A DNA stretch of 64,000 nt, taken from assembly GCA_023014485.1 (NCBI GenBank), contig JAJOZX010001734.1, positions 607,001 through 671,000 on the forward strand, given 5' to 3'. Below, one piece after another: positions 56,058 to 64,000 of the stretch. How positions within the stretch are numbered: the first letter of the stretch is position 1; each line of letters begins with the position of its first letter. The position numbers were made by a program, and so were the translations under genes. Source of the stretch: Bathynomus jamesi. Lineage: Eukaryota; Arthropoda; Malacostraca; Isopoda; Cirolanidae. The notes below the pieces were generated by a model, which saw nothing but the letters and a program-made list of their open reading frames with translations, was not told the origin of the DNA and ran no database searches.

Positions 56058-57150
56058 TGAATTAGAAGTACGCAGCTCAGTACCACAAGGTACAGTGCTG
56101 GCCCCACTCCTGTTCATTATCATGCTAACAGACATAGACAGTGGAGTAAACAGCAACATTATAGTAACATCATTTGCGGACGATACAATGATCAGCAGAA
56201 AAATCAGCGATGCAAACGAAGTAGAGGCCTTGTAGAGAGAGACAAACAAAATATACAAATGGTCAGAAGACAACGATATGACATTTAACACAGAGAAATT
56301 TCAGCTCTTGAGATATGGTAGAACTGAGGAACTTAAAAAGACTGCATATTATGCTCTAGATAGACAAGAAATTCAGAGAAGCACGAAAGCGGTCGACTTG
56401 GGGGTAATAATGACCGATGATGCCAAATTCGAAACACAAAATCAGATAGCAATAAAAAAAGCAAAAAGAGTCGCGGGACAGGTACTAAGAACGTTCAAAA
56501 GGAGGAACAGAACAGTAATGATTCCCCTGCTGAGAACACTGATCATACCAAAACTTGAATACTGCTCAGTTTTGACGTCCCCATATAAAAAGGAAGAAAT
56601 TAATAAACTAGAAGAAACGCAGAGACATTTCACAGCCAAGATTGATGGCTGCAAAGAACTCAACTACTGAGAAAGACTAGGCAAACTAAATCTGTACTCC
56701 CTGGAAAGAAGAAGAGAGACGTATACCATAATCTACATATGGAAAATGATCGAAAACTGGTACCAAACATCAAACTAAACCCAACCATCTTCCAGACAAC
56801 GCTGGAAAATAGGAAAGGCAGAATGTGTAGTGTTCCCAAATTAAAGGCCCGACAAGGGACCTCCTCAACTCTGAAGGAAAATAGCTTGGTTGTCAGGAGG
56901 CCAATAATTTTCAACCTGCTTCCAAAGGACCTCAGAAATATTACAGGGGTCAAAGTTGAAATCTTCAAGAGAAGAGAAGATGCCTGGCTCAGGACGGTAC
57001 AAGATGAACCGGGTGTACCTGACTATGTATGATGGAGAGCGCAAGAGAGTAACTCGCTCGTCCACCAAGCCAGGACTTGAGGCGGGGCCACCAACTTCAC
57101 CTTCGTGTGAAGAAAGACCGACGCACGGAACCCAAACAAGATAAACAAGG
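56058..57150 (+). pseudogene. LINE A family, 5'-truncated second copy
   Basis: Begins inside RT (SVPQGTVLAPLLFIIMLTDI), keeps FADDTMI, then MTFNTEKFQLLRYG, LIIPKLEYCSVLTSPYKKEE, a TGA after CKELNY, and the C-terminal region VPKLKARQGTSSTLKENSLV. 5' truncation is normal for target-primed insertion. Absent from the left arm. Confidence 0.85.
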
Positions 57151-57154
57151 TTTT

Positions 57155-57180
57155 ATATATATATATATATATAGGTATAT

Positions 57181-57218
<38 letters not shown>

Positions 57219-57248
57219 TATTAATATATATATATAATATATATATAT
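57155..57248. repeat. (TA)n array
   Basis: Three TA blocks separated by short breaks; counterpart of the (TA)n at 32.45 kb in the left arm. Confidence 0.9.
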
Positions 57249-57479
57249 GAATGTGTACCCCCACTCCCCTTTGTAACATTGATCAACATTGCATTTGCAA
57301 CATTGCAACTGCACTCTATCCACTCGTATTTATTTTTTTCTCAGAGGGTATGGATTTTCACGACGAGTTTTAATAAATAAATAATTAAAATACATAGTGG
57401 TATCTGGCAATCCCTCCATATATAAATATTTAAAATAAATAGTGCTCTCTAGCAACTCCTCCATATATATATAAACGCC

Positions 57480-57640
57480 GGCACGCAGCGTCCTTCAGCT
57501 GCCCTCGTTGATTGCGTAACGTCCCTACATTACTTCCGACCGCACGATAACAAAGTCAGAGCGTTCAAGGAAGAATTATTTATGAATGCGGGAGAGCAAC
57601 GTTCTCACACATCAGACAGATATATATATATATATACGTT
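57480..57640. other. Short unique flank
   Basis: GC-balanced 160 bp outside the duplication (GGCACGCAGCGTCC ... CACACATCAGACAG); no feature recognised. Confidence 0.5.
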
Positions 57641-57747
57641 AGGGCGGAGTGAAACCAGACAAATGTTTTCCTTCCCTTTCCGCACACTGAAATTATATTT
57701 TGTTTTTAACTAAAAAGTACAAAGAAAACTGAAATAATATTCTAGAG

Positions 57748-58554
57748 CAGTGGTAGCGAAACGTTTTTGCTGGCGGGTCATTTTTGTTACTTTTGTTTTT
57801 AAGAAAACCGAAATTGGGTCACAATAACTTATTTACTTACTATTTTTAGTGAGAAACTTGTTGGAGTTTAGATGCTAATGTTTTGATCCGAGGTTTATAT
57901 TTAGTTGTCTTTAGTTTCACACATGCAGCACTCATATCTGTGCCAAGGCGATTCCTAGTGGTGGATTTGACGGAATTCATGGAGGAAAACAACTGTTCAC
58001 ATGACTAAGATGAACCAAACATTGTTAGCAGAGCTAATGCTAGCTTTTTCATTGATTCAAAAGAATTTGGTAAAGAGTTCCATTCTGCAAGAATAAGATT
58101 CTCTACTCTTTCTATTGATTGTTGTGCCCTGGTTACACCCAGAACTGACGACTCCACTTCCTTTTCTTGTAATTTCAAATTAAGATCAGTAAATTTAGTT
58201 TTCCATACTACACTTTCTTGGAAGTCAACTAATTCCATTTCTAAATTACCAATGTCAAGTCAATGAAAAGCTGATAACTGAAGATCTTCAAATTGAAGAG
58301 TATGGGGGAATTGGATGGATTGTAAGTTGTCATACATACACACGTTTTTAAACGTATACTATACGTTTGAAAACGTTTCAGTGTGTACTGTATTAGCTGT
58401 TTATTTCAGTGGGAGAATAAAATAATTTTAAAACTGTAAGGCAGAAAATATTAAAAATTAAAGTCATATTTTCTTTAAATAAGAGCTTGTGGGTCAGTAA
58501 AAATTGCCTCGTTGGTCAGTACTTGACACGCGGGTCAGTGGTTCGCCATCACTG
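57748..58554 (-). mobile_element. hAT element remnant with C-terminal transposase
   Basis: Ends CAGTGGTAGCGAA and inverse of CAGTGATGGCGAA, flanks TTCTAGAG (57740-57747) and TTCTACAG (58555-58562). The minus frame 58238-58005 (LVDFQESVVWKTKFTDLNLK, ENLILAEWNSLPNSFESMKK, ALALLTMFGSS) is the hAT C-terminal dimerisation segment in the style of Charlie/ZBED5-type transposases. Confidence 0.8.
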
Positions 58555-58907
58555 TTCTACAGTGTCTTGATGTGCCCCATTTTTGCCAAAATATGAAATA
58601 GGTGTCGTAACTGGGTTTACGGGGGATTATAAGTGATTCTTGGCTATGTTGTAGGTAAAAGAAATAGATATAACCCACACAAAACTTAAAAATACATCGT
58701 CTGCAAATAATTTCCGGGTTATTTAATGAATTTCCATTTACTTTTTCTCTTCTAGATTAATGATATTCTCGAATTTAGTGTTTTGTTGCGAGAAATACAA
58801 AGAAACAAAGATAACCATTTTTTTAAAAATTTGTTTTATTAAATACATATAGAGCATCGAAACACACAGCAAATGAGTACACAAATGGTAAATGAAAAAA
58901 CAACCTT

Positions 58908-60038
58908 AACTATTCGAATAAAGAAGGCAAACTTCTAGCAAGATCCTTTTTGGTTTCTCCGTCTGGCATCAGACCTCGTGAAATCATTCTAGCTCTGATA
59001 AAACCATCTCGTGCTTCAAACAAAAATACCGAACATGAAGAGTCCGTTACTAATTTAATACAACGCTCTACATTCTGGATATGATTGGGATAATTTGGAA
59101 TGTTCAATGTTCTTTGATAGCTAAACTTTCTGCTTTTGTTAGCTTCATTGTAAGAGGTGGCTCACTTAGTTTAGTATCATTCCAATTAATTATTTCATCC
59201 CAGTCCTTTGCATCAAAATTAAAATTAGGAACCTTAAACTCTCTCAATTCTAAATTTTGACCAGTCTCATTTCGCATGTCCATGATTTTGCAACAGTTTT
59301 TTTCACGTTTTTCCCGAACTGAGTCACACAACATTGCCAGAAGAATATTTTCCGGGTGAGCAAAGTATGCATTTCGGGATATATACTTCTTAACAATTTC
59401 TACTGATTCTCTAGGCAAATGCTTAACCCTGTTAATAGCAGAAAACACATGCCTTGGGTCATCTATGCAGTTAGGTCAACACTTGATGTCAAACCAATTA
59501 GGACCATAATTTGTCAAAATGAAGTGTGTCATTGTGTAAAGTTTCTTTGATGGTTTCACTGTTGAAACATGAAGCCTACAAACACTATTAGCAAGAGTTA
59601 ACCACCTAGCATGACTAAGAGGACCTGACTTTAAATGAGCAAGGTGTTCATCAACTGTATCATTTATGATTGCTGAAATAATGCGGTCTTAGTATTGCTG
59701 ATCTCCACTCACAATGTGTTGTGGCAGATATAATAGTATTTACCACTAATTATAGGTTTGAATTGTACTACTGGATTGTTTTCACAAAATTGAATGGATT
59801 TCCTAACAGGGCCAGCAAAGGTACTTCTCCTAGATGTTGTACCATCCAATGTTTCCAAAATATGTCTTAGAGGTAATTCATTTGTATGAAGCATACAAAT
59901 GAACCACTGAAGTGGCCTACCAATTACTTTCTCCATAACATGAAACACCCCTCCTTTATAACCAGTGTTGGTATTTGTGCTATCACAGCCTATTACACCT
60001 ATATCATTTTGTAGATGTCTCTCTTTAATAACTGACAA
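58908..60038 (-). pseudogene. GCDST/NELPLRH transposase candidate, second copy
   Basis: Frames 60038-59709 (VIGCDSTNTNTGYKGGVFHV, WFICMLHTNELPLRHILETL, DGTT), 59448-59104 (RNAYFAHPENILLAMLCDSV, KVPNFNFDAKDWDEIINW) and 59107-58910 (NHIQNVERCIKLVTDSS). Collinear with the 12-14 kb protein, but the N-terminal third, including the first Asp motif, is missing. Between 59709 and 59448 the frame is broken though homology persists. Divergence is much higher than between TIRs of one element, so this is a separate subfamily. Confidence 0.75.
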
Positions 60039-60059
60039 TACTGAATTTGCTGTCTGGAA

Positions 60060-60370
60060 CAGACATGTGATTCTACCACAAATGGAATCGATTGTGATCA
60101 GGATTCCCTAGCGAGTCCATAATTACGATTACGATTTCTTCCAAAATTAATGGAATCGATTACGATTACATTAAAAACTGTAATCATGAGTCTTACAATT
60201 CCAAATTAGGTAAACATAATCATTGTCATGAAGGGTTGCAATGACTGAAATTAAATTATTTAAATCGATTTAAATTATAAAGGAAAAATAACTGATTGAA
60301 CTCAAAATACGATTTTTCTTTCCCACAGATCAGGAATAGTACTAGCTATTCTATCAGTAGTATAACCGCA
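60060..60370. repeat. GATTACGATT-rich repeat
   Basis: GGAATCGATT, ACGATTACGATTTC and CGATTACGATTACA recur within ~110 bp, in one orientation. Unidentified; the rest is AT-rich. Confidence 0.4.
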
Positions 60371-60715
60371 AAATGGGAGAGTGCAATGCAAGTGCAAATG
60401 TTGCAAGAGTGCCAACCCCCACCCACCTTTGTTGCAAGGCACAACATAGTGCAACCCCCCACCCCCCTTTGTTGCAAGGCACAACATAGTGCCAAACCCC
60501 CACCAACCCCCTTTGTTGCAAGGCACTACCCTAAATGGGGGAGGGGGAATGTTGTAAGAGCAACAAGGGGTTATGCAACTTGTAGGGGAGTTAACCCCAA
60601 GTTGTCATGAACTCCGCTGGGGGAGACCTCTTTGGGGGATAAGGTGGGACGGCCTCACCCCCCAAAGGGGTATACCTAACCTAAGAGAGAGGAGAGAGAG
60701 GAGAGTTGCTCGCTT
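60370..60715. repeat. Dispersed repeat with TTGCAAGGCAC units and (GA)n
   Basis: Three close copies of CCCCCTTTGTTGCAAGGCAC occur at 60420-60525. The shared block GACCTCTTTGGGGG ... GTGGGACGGCCTCA ... AAAGGGGTATACCTAACC follows, then a GA-rich tail. Homologous to 31.64-31.91 kb. Confidence 0.75.
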
Positions 60716-60774
60716 GACAGAAGCCAAGCGCATATTAAGACTTCAGCCGAGCGGCCGTTGTCTTAATATGTTCC

Positions 60775-61431
60775 TAATCAGCCAGTTGGCTTAGAAGGCT
60801 GAGTTTCCAGTTTGCTCTATTTATTTAATTAAAGCATATATTCTGCCATAATCCTCCAGTTGCCAGATTGCGCTATTTATTTAATTAAAGCATATATTCT
60901 GGCTTAATCAGCGAGTTCGCTGAGAAGGCTGAGTTGCCAGCTTGCACTATTTATTTAATTAAAGCATATATTCTGGCTTAATCCGTCAGTTGGCTTAGAA
61001 GGTCTAACCAGCCATTTGGTATAATTAAATAATACTAATAATAATAACGTTTATATATACAACCAAAAGAATTAAATAAAACACCATCATATCACTCTTT
61101 ATTTAGACGAATTATTGGATTCGCATAATCCGTCAGCTGGCTTAACCGCCAGTTGACTTGGAAGGCCTAACCAGCCATTTGGTATAATTAAATAATAATA
61201 ATAACGTTTGTATATAAACCAAAAGGATTAAATAAAACACCACCACATCACTCTTTATTTAGACGAATTATTGGATTGGCATAATCCGTCAACTGGCTTA
61301 ACCCGCCAGTTGACTTAGAAGGGCCAACCAGCCATTTGGTATAATTAAATAATAATAATAATAACGTTTATATATACAACCAAAAGAATTAAATAAAATA
61401 CCACCACATCACTCTTTATTTAGACGAATTA
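60775..61431. repeat. Satellite-like tandem arrays (~75 bp, then ~150-160 bp units)
   Basis: First three units end in TTTATTTAATTAAAGCATAT. Then three larger units carry CAGTTGACTTAGAAGG, AACCAGCCATTTGGTATAAT, AACGTTTATATATACAACC and CACTCTTTATTTAGACGAAT. The array is interrupted by the CAC element and resumes at 63760. Related short pieces occur at 9.95, 34.33 and 49.34 kb. Confidence 0.85.
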
Positions 61432-61709
61432 CACCGGTCTGCATGAAAATCGATTTCTTTATTTTGAGTTGTGATTCTGAAGCAGTTCGCTGCGCTGAAT
61501 TAAAAAATGCTACCAGTTTTTTTCTATCACCCACAGTTTTAAAGTTAGCAAAACAATTTTGGGGCGTTTTGTAATGTTTTACCTTTTTTATCTTTAATTA
61601 ATTTCGTTCTTTCATATTTTTCAGATAGATAATTCTAACATTACGTCTTTAAAATTTTAATAGTGGCTTCTAGACATATTTTATTATATTTGTGGTCGGT
61701 ATGTTGTTG

Positions 61710-63200
61710 TAAAACAAAGGACAAATGTAACGACCTTCATTAAGAGAGCTTATCATGCTTATTTTGGAATTAAATTAGGGGATCAAGACAAAAGTTGGGC
61801 TCCACACAAGGTTTGTCTTACGTGTGTTGCGGTACTAAGGAATTGGAGCAAAGGTAAAAAGAAAAGTTTGCCATTTGGGATCCCTATGGTATGGCGCGAG
61901 CCTAGAAACCATACCGACGACTGCTACTTCTGTTCTTGCAATGTTAAAGGTTATAATGCAAAGAATAAAGAGAGCCTTCAATACCCAAGTCTTCCATCTG
62001 TAATAAGGCCAGTACCCCATGGTCCAGAAATTCCTATTCTCCGCCCACCCGAGAGTCTGGATCAATACAATTCAGATTCTGATTCAGCTCCAAATCCAGA
62101 CAATGATGATGTTTATGAACAGCCAACAGCTGACCGAGATCCTCCTAAACCATTAACCCAAGCCGAACTAAATGACTTAGTCAGGGATTTGAATCTGCCT
62201 AAGGACTCTGCAGAACTTTTGGGGTCTAGATTGCAGGAGAACAATTTATTGGCATCCGACACATACTTCGCTTGGTACAGAAATCGTGAGAAAGACTTCG
62301 TGCAGTCTAAAAGGAGTGTTACTGCACAACGGTAACAAATATGCATCAATCCCAGTGGCCCATTCTACTCATTTAAAAGAGACCTATGATAACATGAAAC
62401 TGCTTGTGGAAAAAATTCAGTATCAAAATCACAGATGGATATTGTGTGGGGATCTCAAAGTCCTTTGCATGTTACTTGGGCAGCAATCAGGATACACTAA
62501 GATGCCATGTTTCATCTGCGAATGGGATAGTCGAGCACGTGACCAGCACTGGAAGAGGAAAACTTGGCCTCCTAGAGAGAATCTTACCCCAGGATGAAAG
62601 AACATTTTACATGAACATCTAGTTGAACCAAATAAAATCCTCCTACCACCCTTGCACATTAAGTTAGGCTTGATGAAGCAGTATGTCAAAGCATTGAATA
62701 GAAAAGGTGAGTGTTTCAAGTACATTTGTTCAAAATATCCAAAGATTAGCTACGAGAAAATAAAGGAAGGTGTTTTTATAGGTCCTCAGGTTAGAAAGTT
62801 ATTGACAGACGATCATTTCCTGAACACAATGACCAATAATGAAAAAGAAGCATGGCTTGGTTTCAAAGATGTTGTTGAAAACTTCTTGGGAAACTACAAA
62901 AGCCAAAATTATGAAAGACTGGTGGAAAATATGCTTAAAACGTTTTGCGACTTAGGCTGCAACATGAGCCTGAAAGTTCACTTCTTATTTTCGCATCTTG
63001 ACCGTTTTCCCGAAAATCTCGGAGATGTCAGTGAGGAGCAAGGGGAACGATTTCACCAGGACATCAAAACCATGGAAAGAAGATATCAAGGAAGGTGGCA
63101 TACAAATATGATGGCGGATTACTGCTGGTGTCTGCAACGAGATCAGCCTAACGCACAGCATAAGAAAACATCAAAGAAGCACCGGTTTAGTCGTCATTAG
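61710..63200 (+). pseudogene. ERFHQDI-family transposase candidate, copy 2, intronless at the known site
   Basis: Open without ATG from about 61710 (RAYHAYFGIKLGDQDKSWAP, VCLTCVAVLR, DDCYFCSC) and through the position of copy 1's intron to 62335. A ~45-residue deletion with a frameshift near 62300 removes the FIDSS motif. VLLHNGNKYASIPVAHS, ILCGDLKVLCMLLGQQSGYT, MPCFICEWDSRARD and PPRENLTPG follow, then a stop. The last frame (62652-63200) has KLGLMKQYVKALNR, FIGPQVRKLL, NFLGNYKSQNY and EEQGERFHQDIKTMERRYQG, ending in a basic tail. Length and order match copy 1. No active copy here. Confidence 0.75.
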
Positions 63201-63204
63201 TCAG

Positions 63205-63759
63205 ATCTACCTTCGTAGTCTTAAGTCTTTGGAATAAGTCCTGAAATGTTTGCAAGTAAAGAAGGTAAATATATTTTGTTTCTTTCAGTTATTTTTTTAT
63301 TCTTTCATAAACAAGCAATATGCTTGTCCAAGAGCTAGGAGCTATTTAATTCTGCTTTAATTAGGTTTTACTCTATCACCTAAAGATTTCGTGCTACAAG
63401 GGGTGTTGTAATACCTCATCTGTCCCCAAATGTTAACCACCCATTGATGGGAGGGGAGAGAGTATTTTGCTGGGAATGGGACTGGTTGTTATATATATTT
63501 ACCCTACATTATTATGTAAGCGTTACTGTAGTCTATAACAACAACATTTATGGTTTAGCATGTGCAATCCAATGTTGGTCTCGATAAGATGGTTCACATT
63601 TGGGGATAAATGGGGGATTTATGACACACCCTGTAGTAAGAAAACCATACGTGTTAGGGAAAAACTAACTATATTTTTGAGATCAGCGCACTCAAATTAT
63701 GTAGAATCACCAACTAGTTTGTAAAAATCGATCGACAAGTTTTCAAATGTGTACTGGTG
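63205..63759. other. 3' untranslated part of CAC element copy 2
   Basis: Noncoding, includes AGGGGAGAGAG and ATGACACACCCTGTAG phrases. No second gene seen. Confidence 0.6.
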
Positions 63760-63925
63760 TTATTGGATTGGCATAATCCTAGTCGGAGGTGTACGTGCAT
63801 TTGTGTGTGTTTGTCCCCGTCATCTGACTTAAACCGCCAGTTGGCATAACCCGCCAGTTGACTTAGAAGGCCTAACCAGCCATTTGGTATAATTAAATAA
63901 TAATAATAATAACGTTTATTTCTCC
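63760..63925. repeat. Satellite unit resuming after the transposon
   Basis: TATTGGATTGGCATAATCC and CGCCAGTTGACTTAGAAGGC with AACCAGCCATTTGGTATAAT, as in 61.0-61.43 kb. Confidence 0.8.
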
Positions 63926-63932
63926 ACTAGTG

Positions 63933-64000
63933 GCCAAAATTCTGGACACTTTTTATAGACACACAGACCATTTTTAGGCATATTTTAATGTTCTTTAATA
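63933..64000 (+). mobile_element. Possible Tc1-like left end, runs off window
   Basis: CCACTAGTGGCCAAAATTCT followed by GGACACTTTTT resembles TIRs of Tc1-like elements (GGCCAAAATTCTGGACAC). Only about 70 bp are present. Confidence 0.35.

Larger units (their letters stand above)
47995..57476 (-). repeat. Right arm of a large inverted duplication
   Basis: Inverse counterpart of 31990-37165. It is longer because it carries a 4.74-kb LTR retrotransposon (50431-55173) and a 1.1-kb LINE (56.06-57.15) absent from the left arm. Core homology is about 3.6 kb. Sequence identity looks high but includes many small differences. Confidence 0.85.
57643..60060 (-). mobile_element. Second, truncated GCDST-family transposon
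   Basis: The left end AGGGCGGAGTGAAA resembles AGGGTGGAGCGAAA of the 12-kb element. After a nested hAT the subterminal phrase TTGCCAAAATATGA also matches (CTGCCAAAATATGA there). The coding region follows in the same relative orientation. The opposite TIR is missing; the sequence beyond about 60060 is an unrelated GATTACGATT-rich repeat. Confidence 0.65.
61432..63759 (+). mobile_element. CAC-ended DNA transposon, TTA TSD, copy 2
   Basis: Starts CACCGGTCTGC and ends with the inverse of CACCAGTACACATTTG. The 3' end shares ATTTGAAAACTT with copy 1. Flanks are TTA at 61429-61431 and TTA at 63760-63762. Removing the element and one TTA restores GACGAATTATTGGATT, a sequence found intact in neighbouring satellite units. 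Confidence 0.85.

Noticed and set aside
31990..57476. A Polinton/Maverick element bounded by the inverted arms
   Set aside because: No protein-primed DNA polymerase B, retroviral-type integrase, ATPase or protease of that group was seen between the arms, and arms of several kb are too long for its TIRs.

Overview
The window is eukaryotic and almost entirely repetitive. No intact single-copy host gene is visible. AT-rich dinucleotide arrays, tRNA-derived SINEs, mariner/Tc1, hAT, Penelope, CR1/Jockey-like LINEs and Ty3/gypsy elements, plus two protein families that I know mainly as expanded 'uncharacterised' proteins of arthropods, point to a non-drosophilid arthropod. A crustacean is my best guess, because of the extreme (TA)n content, but that is inference. 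Nearly every reading frame carries frameshifts, stops or insertions, so the window is mostly decayed mobile DNA.

Layout. 1-8.6 kb: a minus-strand errantivirus-like Ty3/gypsy provirus (gag, protease, RT, RNase H-integrase, F-type env) with its 5' LTR/leader at the high end. The env is split by a perfect-TSD hAT MITE. 8.6-12 kb: AT-rich, gene-poor. 12.0-15.5 kb: an unclassified DNA transposon with ~320-bp terminal inverted repeats and an RNase H-fold transposase candidate. A diverged relative lies at 57.6-60.1 kb. 15.6-18.6 kb: mariner remnants, a possible solo LTR and a palindromic SINE pair. 18.6-22.7 kb: a minus-strand LINE with a second LINE nested in it. 24.2-26.7 kb: a complete element with CACTG-type termini and a TAA/TTA 3-bp duplication. 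It carries a spliced transposase-like gene; a second copy lies at 61.4-63.8 kb. 27.6-31.4 kb: Penelope-like element with its own mariner and hAT insertions.

32-57.5 kb is a large inverted duplication. Its arms are ~32.0-37.2 and ~48.0-57.5 kb, with a unique centre of ~10.8 kb. Around the inner ends of the arms and in the centre is a compact set of small unrecognised ORFs, with TATA boxes ~30 bp from the ATG, 3-bp intergenic gaps and AATAAA signals overlapping stop codons. This is virus-like gene packing, now broken by Tc1, hAT and mariner insertions. The centre also holds a PPP1R15 (GADD34/CReP)-like pseudogene split by a LINE. The right arm has acquired a 4.74-kb Ty3/gypsy element whose domain order (NC-PR-H2C2 ... 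RT thumb-RNase H-PPT-LTR) looks Gmr1-like. The left arm retains its empty target site.

The strongest candidates for something undescribed are (1) the CAC-ended, TTA-duplicating transposon family, (2) the long-TIR transposon whose TIRs repeat a CTCF-like motif, (3) the inverted, virus-like gene block, and (4) the unusual gypsy domain order.
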